From positions 1-64,000 of the forward strand of contig JANYHI010000007.1 in NCBI GenBank assembly GCA_025359125.1: a stretch of 64,000 nt of DNA. The letters run 5' to 3'. Both the position numbers and the translations under genes were made by a program. Origin of the DNA: Cytophagales bacterium. Its GTDB lineage: Bacteria > Bacteroidota > Bacteroidia > Cytophagales > Cyclobacteriaceae. Shown here piece after piece: positions 44,199 to 54,251 of this stretch. The notes under the pieces are model-generated. The model was not told where the DNA came from, searched no databases, and saw only the letters and a list, made by a program, of their open reading frames with translations. The stretch's first letter is position 1. Each line of letters starts with the position of its first letter.

Positions 44199-45803
44199 AT
44201 GACTTACGACTACATTATTATCGGAGCTGGCTCGGCCGGATGTGTGCTGGCGAATAGGCTTTCGGAAGATCCATCAAAAACAGTTTTGTTGATTGAGGCA
44301 GGAGGTAAAGACACCAAGCCCGAAATTCATATTCCACAGGCGTACTTAAAACTTCATCATAGCAATGTTGATTGGAACTGTTATTGGTCAGAGCCTCAAA
44401 AATATTTAGATAATAGAAGAATTTACCAGCCTCGCGGAAAAGTCTTAGGAGGTTCTAGTTCAACTAATGCGATGGCTTACATTCGCGGCCAGCGAGAAGA
44501 TTATGATCACTGGAAAGAGCTAGGCAACAAAGGCTGGAGTTACGAAGAAGTTCTTCCTTACTTTAAAAAATCTGAACACAACGAACAATTTGAAAATATA
44601 TTTCATGCAAAAAATGGTTTGCTAAATGTAACGCAAGCCTATTGGTATCACACCCAAATGGGTCAAGCATTTATCAACGCTTGTATAGAAAAAGGTATTC
44701 CTGAAAATAATGATGTGAACGGCCACGCGCAAGAAGGAGCGGGTTGGTTTCAATACACGATGAAAGACAGTAAACGTGTTAGCGCGGCCAAAGCTTTTTT
44801 AGTGCCCGCACTCAAACGAAAAAATCTTTCAGTTATAACCAGCGCGCTATGTAAAAGAATGGTGATAGACGGAGATCGAGCCACCGGAATAGAATTTATG
44901 ACGGGCAGAAGTAATTCTATGATCGCACGTGCTAAGAAAGAAATAATAGTAAGCGCTGGTGCGTTTGAATCTCCGAAATTATTAATGCTATCGGGCATTG
45001 GTGCGAAAGATGAACTGCATAAATATTCAATAGAAGTTAAAAAGGAATTGCCGGGAGTAGGGAAAAATTTACATGATCATATTTTTTATCCGGTTAGTAG
45101 CTTAGCAAATATCAAATCCAACAACCACTATTTGCCCTGGTATCGGCAAGCTGCCGCTCTGATAGAATATTTATTTACCAAAAGTGGCCCTATGTCTATT
45201 GGGCCGTTAGAAGCCGTTGCATTTCTAAAATCTTCAGCCGATATAGCGCATCCGGATATTCAATTCCAATTTACCCCAACGAATGCAGGAGGAGAAATAT
45301 TAGCTGACATGTATGATATGAATTCATTTCCTGCCGCTGATGGCTACTCTATATTTCCTGCACAAGTTCGTCCACATAGCCGTGGGTATGTAGGATTGAA
45401 GTCATCGGATTTTTCTGATGCCCCCATTATCGATCCAAATTATTTAAAAGAAGACGAAGACAAGAAAATACAAATAGCAGGCGGCAGAAAAGCGCTAGAG
45501 GTTTTAGAGGCCAAAGCCTTTGCTTCTATTCGAATCAAAAATCATTTGCCTAAACAAACTGATTCTGATGAGGCTTGGCTTAAGCACATTCGCCAATCAG
45601 CAGAATGTATTTACCACCCCGTGGGCACTTGCAAAATGGGAGTGGATGAAATGGCTGTGGTAGATTCTGAACTTCGTGTAAAAGGATTTTATAATTTGCG
45701 TGTAATAGATGCATCTGTAATGCCAGCTATTAGCAGCGGCAATACCAATGCACCCACTATTATGATTGCCGAGAAGGGAGCGGATTTAATTCGAAATTCG
45801 TAG
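44199..45803 (+). CDS. GMC family oxidoreductase (choline/alcohol dehydrogenase type)
   Basis: 534 residues. FAD-binding start YDYIIIGAGSAGCVLANRLS; GMC signature 1 RGKVLGGSSSTNAMAYIRG; signature 2 GAFESPKLLMLSGIG; the end HPVGTCKMG and NTNAPTIMIAEKGADLI with the catalytic His and Asn. It oxidises an alcohol to an aldehyde or acid. Its substrate cannot be guessed from its neighbours, and no betaine operon is present. No signal peptide. Confidence 0.9.
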   Translation: MTYDYIIIGAGSAGCVLANRLSEDPSKTVLLIEAGGKDTKPEIHIPQAYLKLHHSNVDWNCYWSEPQKYLDNRRIYQPRGKVLGGSSSTNAMAYIRGQREDYDHWKELGNKGWSYEEVLPYFKKSEHNEQFENIFHAKNGLLNVTQAYWYHTQMGQAFINACIEKGIPENNDVNGHAQEGAGWFQYTMKDSKRVSAAKAFLVPALKRKNLSVITSALCKRMVIDGDRATGIEFMTGRSNSMIARAKKEIIVSAGAFESPKLLMLSGIGAKDELHKYSIEVKKELPGVGKNLHDHIFYPVSSLANIKSNNHYLPWYRQAAALIEYLFTKSGPMSIGPLEAVAFLKSSADIAHPDIQFQFTPTNAGGEILADMYDMNSFPAADGYSIFPAQVRPHSRGYVGLKSSDFSDAPIIDPNYLKEDEDKKIQIAGGRKALEVLEAKAFASIRIKNHLPKQTDSDEAWLKHIRQSAECIYHPVGTCKMGVDEMAVVDSELRVKGFYNLRVIDASVMPAISSGNTNAPTIMIAEKGADLIRNS

Positions 45804-45860
45804 CATTCTGAAAATTTGAAACGCACCTATTTATTTTATAGATAATTATTATCTTGTCGA

Positions 45861-46634
45861 ATGCTACTTGTATTTGATATTGGTAACAGCGACATCACCA
45901 TCGGTTTGTGGGATGAGACTCTGTGGAAAAACGTTTGGCGCATTTCATCCAAGCCCGATAAGCCCGAGCTTTTTTACGGTGTAAAAATGCGCGATTTTTT
46001 TTCAGAAACACAAATTTCGATGCGCGATGTTTCCACCGTTTGCCTGAGTAGCGTGGTTCCCGGGTTGACAGAGAAAATAAAGAATATGATCCGCACTTTA
46101 TTTGCAGTCGAGCCTATTTTTTTAGAACCTAAAATCTACGAACAACTGCCAATTCAGATTTTAAATCCATACGAAATTGGATCTGACTTAGTTGCTAATG
46201 CGATGGGTGCGTTTATTAAATTTAAACAGACTTGTATTGTAGTTGATTTTGGAACAGCACTCACCTTTACGACTATAAATGGAGAAGGGAAAATTTTAGG
46301 AGTTTCTATAGTGCCCGGCTTGCGAACCGCTTTAAAAGCACTTACACAAAATGCCGCCAAACTTTTTGATGTTCCGCTCGAAATTCCGAAGTCAGCCTTG
46401 GGCACCAGCACGGTTACTGCCATTCAATCGGGTATTGTTATTGGCTACGAAGGGTTGGTAAGAAAAATGGTGAGCGCCATTCGCGAAGAATTAAAAACAG
46501 ATTGCCCCGCAATCGCCACTGGTGGTTTATCATTCGTAATTTCTCCGCTTAAATCTTTTTTCTTTGCCATCGATCCGACCTTAACATTAGATGGAATACG
46601 ATTTATTGCAGAGGCAGTTGAAAATAAGAAGTAA
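45861..46634 (+). CDS. coaX: type III pantothenate kinase
   Basis: 257 residues. Conserved VFDIGNSDITIG with Asp6 and Asn9 near the ATP site, the IGSDLVANAMGA motif (Asp109) that marks CoaX, and VVDFGTALTFT with Asp129 as the catalytic base. It performs the first step of CoA synthesis in the cytoplasm and is potassium dependent in characterised members. It precedes the broken PrsW gene by 23 nt. Confidence 0.96.
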   Translation: MLLVFDIGNSDITIGLWDETLWKNVWRISSKPDKPELFYGVKMRDFFSETQISMRDVSTVCLSSVVPGLTEKIKNMIRTLFAVEPIFLEPKIYEQLPIQILNPYEIGSDLVANAMGAFIKFKQTCIVVDFGTALTFTTINGEGKILGVSIVPGLRTALKALTQNAAKLFDVPLEIPKSALGTSTVTAIQSGIVIGYEGLVRKMVSAIREELKTDCPAIATGGLSFVISPLKSFFFAIDPTLTLDGIRFIAEAVENKK

Positions 46635-46657
46635 TTATTTTAAGTAGTATCAAACAC

Positions 46658-47376
46658 ATGGATATTTTTACGCTTCTCGCCTTAGCTCTTGCCCCAGGGG
46701 CAGCCATTGGGTTATACATTTACCTGAAAGACAAACATGAACGCGAACCCATTGGTCTATTAGTAAAAAGTTTTTTTTATGGTGTGTTAAGCACGATTGT
46801 TACGCTCCTCATTAGCTGGCCAATCAACATGCTTATACCGATTGATCCTTCGAGCTTAACTCAACAAGCAGTACATGCATTTTTGTTAGTGGCACTGATT
46901 GAAGAGTTCAGTAAATTCATTTTCGTAAGATGGGTTTTATATCCTAACAAAAATTTTAATGAGCCTTTTGATGAAATTGTTTATGCTGTGGTAGTAAGCC
47001 TTGGTTTTGCAGGGCTGGAGAACATTCTCTACATAAAAAGATGGAGGAGTGGAAACAGCTATTCTCAGAATGTTTACGGCAGTACCAGCACACGCTACCT
47101 TTGGTGTACTAATGGGCTACTTTTTAGGCAAAGCAAAATTTGAACATAAAAAATCTCACTATGCTATTTATGCGTTGGGTGTAGCAGCGCTTTTTCACGG
47201 AGCGTACGATTACTTTTTGGTTTATCTCATATGTGCCCGGCATTTGGGTGGGTGCTATTGTTTCTTTACTAGTCGGTATTTTTCTTTCGCGCAAAGCAAT
47301 ACAAATACATCAGGCAGCTTCGCCTTTTAGCAAGGAGAATCTTGGAAACAGCAGCGATGATGAGCTAAAAGTATAA
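46658..47376 (+). pseudogene. PrsW family intramembrane protease gene with two frameshifts
   Basis: The N-terminal part MDIFTLLALALAPGAAIGLY to AGLENILYI is normal, with the catalytic EEFSKF motif. Then an extra A in the run 47035-47039 breaks the frame; the family sequence resumes in a second frame with GGVETAILRMFTAVPAHATF and FHGAYDYFL, the second metal motifs. A further extra base (near 47219) moves the reading into a third frame: VPGIWVGAIVSLLVGIFLSR, NLGNSSDDELKV and stop 47374-47376. Repair of both gives 238 residues. PrsW enzymes cut anti-sigma factors; an ECF sigma gene lies 4 kb upstream, but no link is shown. Confidence 0.8.
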
Positions 47377-47384
47377 TCAGGAAA

Positions 47385-48245
47385 TTATCTAACAACATTG
47401 TAACTCTTTAGATATCTCTTCTTAAAATCACTCGGATTTTCGCCTGTATTTTTTTTAAACACTTTATTGAAGTGAGAAATACTATCGAACCCAACCGCGT
47501 AGCAGGCCTCTGAAATATTTTTATTTTGTAGCAAATATATTTTGGCTTGGTTGACCCGATACTGATTTACAAAATTGGTAAAAGTCATTTTAGTTTGCTT
47601 TTTAAAATATCTGCAAAATGCAGCAGTGCTTAAGTGTACCATTGTTGCTATCTCATTTACATTGGGCTGCTTGTTAAAATTGGTATGAATGTATTGGTAC
47701 ACAGAAGACATCCTGATCTTATCTTTCAAAAATACACTCACACTTGTATCTCTATCATTGAGCAGTTCATACTCATCGCTTTTGGCTAAGATTTGAAATA
47801 CTTCTAGCAAGCACAATAATTGTTCAAATGGATTTAGCGTAAGCATCTGTTGAAGTTTTTCGGCTGCTCTTTGTTTGGTTTTCCCTGTAAAGGAAATGGC
47901 CATGGCCGCTCTTCCAAAAAGTTCTTGAATGGAAGAAAATTCTGGAGAGTTGCTAAAAGCATTTCCCAAAAAATCTTCCTTCATCTGCACTACAATCTGT
48001 TTGTATTCTGTTTTAAGCTCGTAGTCAAAATTAAGATGAGGAATATTTGATCCTATTAAAATCAAATCGCTATTCACATAACTTGAAATGTGCTGACCCA
48101 CGTGCTTGATGCCCGTGCTCGCTTCTACAAAGGTTAATTCAAATTCTGGATGATAATGCCAATAGAAATAATGCTTCAATCGAGGTGTAAAAATTTTAAA
48201 TGATTGCCCCTTGCCGGGAATTACTTCTTCTAATTGAATCTTCAT
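47385..48245 (-). CDS. AraC family transcriptional regulator
   Basis: 286 residues. The N-terminal cupin sensor includes YFYWHYHPEFELTFVE (28-43). Two HTH units are at the C-terminus: VNEIATMVHLSTAAFCRYFK and NISEACYAVGFDSISHFNKVFKK with the AraC signature. It is divergent from the PhyH-type dioxygenase gene, sharing a 156-nt spacer, and probably regulates it. The ligand is presumably the dioxygenase substrate or a related molecule. Confidence 0.9.
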   Translation of the reverse strand: MKIQLEEVIPGKGQSFKIFTPRLKHYFYWHYHPEFELTFVEASTGIKHVGQHISSYVNSDLILIGSNIPHLNFDYELKTEYKQIVVQMKEDFLGNAFSNSPEFSSIQELFGRAAMAISFTGKTKQRAAEKLQQMLTLNPFEQLLCLLEVFQILAKSDEYELLNDRDTSVSVFLKDKIRMSSVYQYIHTNFNKQPNVNEIATMVHLSTAAFCRYFKKQTKMTFTNFVNQYRVNQAKIYLLQNKNISEACYAVGFDSISHFNKVFKKNTGENPSDFKKRYLKSYNVVR

Positions 48246-48401
48246 TGCTATACGAGTATGACTCTATAAATATACTTTTTTGTTTAAATGAATTGCAGAA
48301 GTATCAATACAGAACAAATATTGGTCACTACCGATGGCGGGCTACAATTTTTCACCAATGATCTTTACATCATCAAATAAAGAACTAAACGAACTAAAAA
48401 T

Positions 48402-49373
48402 ATGAGACAAGAAACAAATACTCCTACTATGGCGACTAATGCCCACAAAGAAATTCCTGGTAATCCTTCTACCGCTACAAGTAGTGCTATTAAACTTCGC
48501 ACCAGTCTTGATGATGCAAAGGGATTGAAATTATTGAGTGAGGAGGATTGGAGGTTTTGGATTTATAACGGATACGTAATCATTCGCAATGCTGTATCAA
48601 CAGAGCAAGTGGAGGCAACCGCAAAATTTCTTTGGGAGTTTGAAGAGAAAGATTTTAATAATCCTGAAACATGGTATACCGCTCCACGTGCAGAAATGAA
48701 AATGAAAGAACTAACCAACACAGGGATGGTGGAAGTTTACAATCATCAAACACTATGGAACAATCGACAAGTAGCAACAGTGCACGCAGCTTTCGCAGAT
48801 ATTTGGGGAACAGAAAAATTATGGTGCAGCATTGATCGTGCTAATTTGAATTTTCCGCTTCGTCCTGGGTTTGAATACAAAGGCTTTATCCATTGGGATT
48901 ATGACCCTGAAACAAAGCCACAAAATGTGCAAGGTGTTCTCGCGCTCGCAGATCAGAATGATGAAAACATGGGAGGGTTTCAATGCATCCCAGAATTATT
49001 TCGCACATACGACACTTGGAAACTAACGCAGCCAGAAGACCGCGATCATTTTAAACCAGATACCACGGGCTTCACACCTACAAAAGTAAAATTGAATGCA
49101 GGAGACTTAATGATCTTCAACAGTTCGCAACCTCACGGCATTCGCCCGAATTTGTCAAAAGACAAAGTTAGAATAGCTCAATATATTTCGATGATGCCTG
49201 CCGAGGAAGATAACATTGCTTTGCGTGAATGGAGAATTAATTCTTGGAGAAATAGAGTTGCTCCCGAAGGCTTTGCATTTCCGGGAGACCCTAGAAATTG
49301 GGAGCAGACGAAATACAGCACAGCAGAATTATTACCATTAGGAAGAAAAGTGTTGGGGCTCGACAAATGGTAA
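48402..49373 (+). CDS. PhyH (phytanoyl-CoA dioxygenase) family 2OG oxygenase
   Basis: 323 residues. The double-stranded beta-helix motifs are FIHWDYDPETKPQ (HxD) and IFNSSQPHGIRPN (distal His and the 2OG-binding Arg). The start LLSEEDWRFWIYNGYVIIRNAV resembles small-molecule PhyH enzymes of bacteria. It likely hydroxylates a metabolite such as an amino acid derivative or lipid. It is read from the divergent spacer with the AraC regulator. Confidence 0.85.
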   Translation: MRQETNTPTMATNAHKEIPGNPSTATSSAIKLRTSLDDAKGLKLLSEEDWRFWIYNGYVIIRNAVSTEQVEATAKFLWEFEEKDFNNPETWYTAPRAEMKMKELTNTGMVEVYNHQTLWNNRQVATVHAAFADIWGTEKLWCSIDRANLNFPLRPGFEYKGFIHWDYDPETKPQNVQGVLALADQNDENMGGFQCIPELFRTYDTWKLTQPEDRDHFKPDTTGFTPTKVKLNAGDLMIFNSSQPHGIRPNLSKDKVRIAQYISMMPAEEDNIALREWRINSWRNRVAPEGFAFPGDPRNWEQTKYSTAELLPLGRKVLGLDKW

Positions 49374-49468
49374 TTTTTTCTAAGGTTTAGATTGGAATTT
49401 ATTTTTTGTTGAGGAGAATGGCCGAATATTTTATCGATTTAAAATAAGAAATTTGGTGTGAAGTAAAA

Positions 49469-49481
49469 AGCCGAAACGGCT
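49469..49481 (-). terminator. intrinsic terminator of the giant-protein gene
   Basis: Stem AGCCG / CGGCT with a 3-nt loop followed on the minus strand by TTTTAC. It lies 5 nt beyond the stop of the 1563-residue gene and is short, so moderate strength. Confidence 0.5.
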
Positions 49482-49486
49482 GATTA

Positions 49487-52400
49487 CTAAAATCCATCGT
49501 CTTCTTTTTTATTCTCTTTTTTCTTGTCTTTCTTTTTGGCGGCCGCGGTGCCACTTGTTAAATCGTACGGAGCTTCTATTCCGTAATAGGTAAGACGAAA
49601 CCGATTTACAAAAGAAAGAATTTCATCATCGCTGCCAGAAATAAAAACTAATTCGCCCACCTTTGCTTTACTAGCATTCGTTTTTTTAGAGATTAAATCA
49701 TTGAATGCAGGATTAGCAGAATGCACCATCAACCGATTATCTTCAAATCCAAAATAATACCACGCTTCGGGAGAGGCTTTGAAGAACACATGAAATACAG
49801 GAGAACCATCTTCGTTTTTACGAATTTCCATAAAGCCTTCAAAAGCTCCGTTGATATCATTGCGAGACATGTTACTAATGCCCAACGGGCCTTCACTATA
49901 AAATGCTTTCTTCTCTTGCGACCATTTCAAATTTACATTTGAAAAAACAATTTGCTTTGCAAGTCCTTGCACACTACCCAGTGAAACATAACCCTGCTGA
50001 GACTTTTGTTCATAATCTTTTGCAATTCTTTCTCCAACGAGGTTAGCCATTTTATACAGCAACTCAGTTTGATCTCCGAGGCCTTCAGAGGCACCTTCAT
50101 TTTTAATTACCTCTTGCAGATTAGTGGCCATCAATTGATATGCCGTGGCAGGAATATTCATGTCTGCCATAATGAAGCTATTCAGCTTGATATCATTAGT
50201 AGTCAAGCTTCCTGAACCAATTGCAGAAGCAGTAAGACTGAGATCTTTTAAATTCTTAAAGAATGTAACAGGCCCTTCAAAATTAACTTCTTGCTTATCT
50301 TCGTTGTAGGCAAAAACTTTTCCTGAGAGTTTCTCACCAGCCGATTTTTGGCGATCTTCAATTTTAAACTGACCACTTTCTTTATCAAAGAAAAGTGAAC
50401 CGCTTGGCAAAAAGAAATCTTCATCACTTTCATCTTTCTTATCAAATACAAAAGTGATGTAGAGACTGTTGTCTTGGGCAAAGTGCAATCCTGCAGTAGC
50501 GCGCTTCCCTTCTTCTGTTACGGTATTGTCGAAATTTAAATAAATTTCTTTCTCATCTCCACTTTGGTTGTAGGTGAGCCAGGTATTATAATTTTTTAAT
50601 TTTTTAAGATCTAGTTTGATAAACCCTTTTAGTTGAAGCGCGGGCCTTGTTGCATACATCACCATATCGCCTTTGTAAAAGATGCGCGGAGCCACCAAAA
50701 TTTTATCTTGTTCTACAACAGCACCATTGCCAACCGTTTGCTGGCTTGCATTTAAATTTTTCCTCTTCGCCTTTCCTTCGGGTGCGATTGCTTCCAAATG
50801 AAAGTCTGTCATTTTAATTTTGAACGTATCGTTTACTGAATTAACATATTGATAGGTAGCGTATCCGGTAAATTCCTTACGGGAGATAATATCTACCACC
50901 CCATTGGTGAGTCTGTGGTATCCGTTGAGTGTATCTAAAACAATAGTGGTATTTTTTAATTGACCAATCTTAGCGTTTTCAAGAATCAACACTTCATTAT
51001 TTTCAGGAGTAATTTTTGCATCGGCCACGATGATGAACGGGATACCGCTTACTTTTAGCTGTTGCAGCTGAATATCATACTCCGCTTTTTCTGCATTGAA
51101 ATTCAGCGAATCTAATTCTTTGCGTGTGGTATAGAAATACGAATTTTCGATTGGAACATCGGCCGCTTTACTCATTACTATTTTCTGTGTGTTCAAATCC
51201 CACTTGGCTTGTGGAATGGAAGTCTTAAACTGTGCATAAGGGAAATCAATGGCGGCAACTCCTTCTACTTCGGGGCTGATGGTAGCCACGTTTTTTTCTA
51301 GGTCAAATTTTAGGCGTACATCATTACCGGCAAGTGCAGGCTTATCAGGGTTACCTGTTTTTACCGCAAAGCGTGCATGCCGTGCACCAAAATCCTTTGA
51401 TGAAAAACTTAATTCTTTAGAAGCTACTTCTGAACCTCGCGTACTCAGTTTACCACTTCCTGTTACGCCAGTTTTTGAAACAGTAATAATTCCCGAGAGG
51501 CTTGCTGTATTTTTATAAAGCGTAAAAGGTTCTTTTAAATTTTTTAGTTTGAATTTATCTTGCTTGGGAAACCACTTCATCTGATAGTCGGTGAAGGTTA
51601 CTTGTGGGAAGGCCACCTTACCAATTTGCTTTTCCTGTATCTCACCAATTTTTCCTTTTGATAAAACGGAATCCGGATAAAAAATAAAATCATCGGATTG
51701 TATATTGGCTGCCAGGTATTCAATTTTTCCGTTAGCTCTTAACCCTGCATTATCTAAGCGCAAGCCTCCGTAAAATTTCCCCTCACCATGAAAAAGATTA
51801 TATCCTGTTTTGGGTACGATATGGGTAAAACCGAGAGACTTGTCTTCCATAGTGTGCAGCTTTTCTTTGAAAGCCGGAAACATACCACTGGAAATAAAAG
51901 TACCTTCAAAATTAATTGAGCCAGGGTCGGCATCGTTTAAGCTATCGAGTTTGAAAGGAGGAACGACGAAGAACATGGACTTATCATACACGCCATCTAG
52001 TACTTCTTGTCTATCAAAATAAATGACACCACCAGCGGTGGCGTCCAATCTTGGATAGTTAGGAACCTTCAACCGGCCAGATTTATTATCGGGTCTGTTA
52101 ATGAAAAGTGTTCCCGATGTTTTGTTGGCTGATGTAGATAAACCACCAGCGGCTGCTGCTGTTGAATCGGCACCTACCATAGAGTTGTTTACTCTTCTGC
52201 GTGTGCCATTCTTTTCTGTTACATAAAAACGAATGGAATCGATATGATTGAGACTAATAAAAAAACTATCATACTTCAGTGTGAAGTTTTTTCCGGTGAT
52301 TTCAAAATTACCCGCATTGATGGTGCCGTTAAATTTAATATCGCGATTGCGCAAAAATTTTATTACTGCACTATCGGGTTTAATAATTACGTTGAGTGAA

Positions 52401-54178
52401 TCACTTACATTAAATTCTTCAACGCCATGCACTACCATTGATCTGTCTTTTAAACTAATGGTTGCGTTGGCAACGGTATCAGCGTAAGACTGCACCTTCA
52501 TGTTGTCGTAATCAACCTTTCCCTTCACGGCTTCTACTACGTGTAGGGCTTTGTCTTTTACGTGTACTTTGCCTGTGCGCGCATCGTATAAAATCATTCC
52601 TTTTTGAGAAAGGAAATCAGCAGCCATTCTAATTTTATCTACGCTTCGCGAAGAGCCTGCCAAATCGTAAACAAAAAAATCTTGTGTATTATTTCTACTA
52701 GCATAGGTTGTAAAAAGTGCTAACGCATGAAATCCAAGCCCCGCCCCTTTCAGTTGATCATAGTCGATGGGGTCATAAAAATCATTCGATTCAAACACCA
52801 AAGGAGCAACAGCCCCACTTCCATCTACAGTTAGGGTAAGTGTATCTGATTTTAAATTCCAATTAATTTGGTCAGCATTAAAATCTAAACCAAAATAGGA
52901 AGAAGAGAATGGAGCTTTTCTCAGAACCGTTTTGTCTTTGGTAAGATTCATTTTTTGTTTACCATAGTCATAGCGAAGTTGCATGGACGGATGGGAGATA
53001 GAATCATTGTCTTGATAAATGGCCACCTTTGCACTAGAGGCAATGATAACTGAATCTTTAAAAGCAAAAGAAAGAGACTGAGCCTTGAAGCGCTTGTCGC
53101 TCTCTCCTAATATTTCTAGAGTTGCTAAATCATTATTTACCGAGAGACTATTCATACTGGCACCCATCATTCCAAATCCCCCACTATATTTTAGAAATTC
53201 AGAGCCTAATCCTAAAATAGCAACATTGTTTTCATACGATCTGAACCGCGGGTAGCTGGCGGTTTTTTCAGATTTATGAGCGATACTTCTAAACTCAAAC
53301 TGACCGGGCACACGACCCGGCAATTTGCCAACATATAAGAGTTTGCCTTGCTCTGCTTTTATGTATGGCTGGGTTGTTTTAAAATTATATTTATTCAATT
53401 CATAGTTAACGGAGTCAGCAGACAATCCGGCAGGAGTCCAATCAAAAGTTCCACCTTCACCCACAAATAATTTATCGCGTAAAGAAAAAGTGCCTTTGGT
53501 ATTTTTTATAAAAGCAGAATCATAAGGTGTAGAAAAATTCAATGATACTTTTCTAAATTCAATAGCCGCTCCAAAGATTTCGGGTTGGATGATGGGTTGT
53601 TTCCAATTTGGAAGGATAACAGATGAAGTATCAGGTTCTGCAGGAGGAACATAACTTTGTATTGTATCTGGAGCTTGTGGTTCTATGTAGAAAAACATGT
53701 ACTCATCATCTACGGCATGTAGCCTAAAAAACTTTTGAAATGTAAGTGCGTGATGCTCAAAAAAATCGCGCGACTGCTGGAAGAAGATGTTGGCCTGATT
53801 GCTGTTTTCTTTGGTGATGACTTTATCGACTACCGAAAGGAAACTGGCGAAACGAGAAGGATCAATTTTTTCGATGGATTGAGATGCTACAATGCTTCCG
53901 TAGTAGTTTACAAAATGGGGCTGAAGTTTGTAGCGTTTCTTCTTCATCAACTTTGCTTGTTTGATGATTTGCATTTGTTGATCAGGCCCAAAGTTTGCCC
54001 AAATGTTTGCAAAGGCATCACCAATAGACATTATTTCCACCGTTTTGGTGTTGTTTAAAAGTATCCGAATACTATCCTGAAAGGCGAGTTGAAAGGTGGC
54101 ATCTGGCGTGGTTTGTTGAGCAAGACCGCTGAAAGAAACGCTAAATGCTAGAACACAGGAGAAAAGGGTTTTTTTCAC
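49487..54178 (-). CDS. giant exported protein of unknown function, beta-repeat rich
   Basis: 1563 residues. Signal peptide (GLAQ near 18-21). The first 190 residues are helical, with a Pro-rich linker at about 175-190. Then comes a long stretch of alternating strands up to about 1530, with recurring phrases such as FEITGKNFTLKYDSFFISL, KAEYDIQLQQLKVSGIPFII, VLENAKIG-type edges and PSGSLFFDKESGQFKIEDRQ. It has the look of an elongated beta-sheet or beta-helix protein, with some resemblance to OstA/LptD or AsmA-like barrels or bridges, but no diagnostic motif. The tail KKKDKKKENKKEDDGF is very charged. It is the 3'-most gene of a unit with prmA, tpiA and DUF6702. I do not recognise its function. 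Confidence 0.85.
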   Translation of the reverse strand: MKKTLFSCVLAFSVSFSGLAQQTTPDATFQLAFQDSIRILLNNTKTVEIMSIGDAFANIWANFGPDQQMQIIKQAKLMKKKRYKLQPHFVNYYGSIVASQSIEKIDPSRFASFLSVVDKVITKENSNQANIFFQQSRDFFEHHALTFQKFFRLHAVDDEYMFFYIEPQAPDTIQSYVPPAEPDTSSVILPNWKQPIIQPEIFGAAIEFRKVSLNFSTPYDSAFIKNTKGTFSLRDKLFVGEGGTFDWTPAGLSADSVNYELNKYNFKTTQPYIKAEQGKLLYVGKLPGRVPGQFEFRSIAHKSEKTASYPRFRSYENNVAILGLGSEFLKYSGGFGMMGASMNSLSVNNDLATLEILGESDKRFKAQSLSFAFKDSVIIASSAKVAIYQDNDSISHPSMQLRYDYGKQKMNLTKDKTVLRKAPFSSSYFGLDFNADQINWNLKSDTLTLTVDGSGAVAPLVFESNDFYDPIDYDQLKGAGLGFHALALFTTYASRNNTQDFFVYDLAGSSRSVDKIRMAADFLSQKGMILYDARTGKVHVKDKALHVVEAVKGKVDYDNMKVQSYADTVANATISLKDRSMVVHGVEEFNVSDSLNVIIKPDSAVIKFLRNRDIKFNGTINAGNFEITGKNFTLKYDSFFISLNHIDSIRFYVTEKNGTRRRVNNSMVGADSTAAAAGGLSTSANKTSGTLFINRPDNKSGRLKVPNYPRLDATAGGVIYFDRQEVLDGVYDKSMFFVVPPFKLDSLNDADPGSINFEGTFISSGMFPAFKEKLHTMEDKSLGFTHIVPKTGYNLFHGEGKFYGGLRLDNAGLRANGKIEYLAANIQSDDFIFYPDSVLSKGKIGEIQEKQIGKVAFPQVTFTDYQMKWFPKQDKFKLKNLKEPFTLYKNTASLSGIITVSKTGVTGSGKLSTRGSEVASKELSFSSKDFGARHARFAVKTGNPDKPALAGNDVRLKFDLEKNVATISPEVEGVAAIDFPYAQFKTSIPQAKWDLNTQKIVMSKAADVPIENSYFYTTRKELDSLNFNAEKAEYDIQLQQLKVSGIPFIIVADAKITPENNEVLILENAKIGQLKNTTIVLDTLNGYHRLTNGVVDIISRKEFTGYATYQYVNSVNDTFKIKMTDFHLEAIAPEGKAKRKNLNASQQTVGNGAVVEQDKILVAPRIFYKGDMVMYATRPALQLKGFIKLDLKKLKNYNTWLTYNQSGDEKEIYLNFDNTVTEEGKRATAGLHFAQDNSLYITFVFDKKDESDEDFFLPSGSLFFDKESGQFKIEDRQKSAGEKLSGKVFAYNEDKQEVNFEGPVTFFKNLKDLSLTASAIGSGSLTTNDIKLNSFIMADMNIPATAYQLMATNLQEVIKNEGASEGLGDQTELLYKMANLVGERIAKDYEQKSQQGYVSLGSVQGLAKQIVFSNVNLKWSQEKKAFYSEGPLGISNMSRNDINGAFEGFMEIRKNEDGSPVFHVFFKASPEAWYYFGFEDNRLMVHSANPAFNDLISKKTNASKAKVGELVFISGSDDEILSFVNRFRLTYYGIEAPYDLTSGTAAAKKKDKKKENKKEDDGF

Positions 54179-54251
54179 GCTAATAAATCGAGGAAAATTC
54201 GGAAATAAATGGCGAAAGTTCTAATGAATGAGTAACGGAATATGGGGATGA

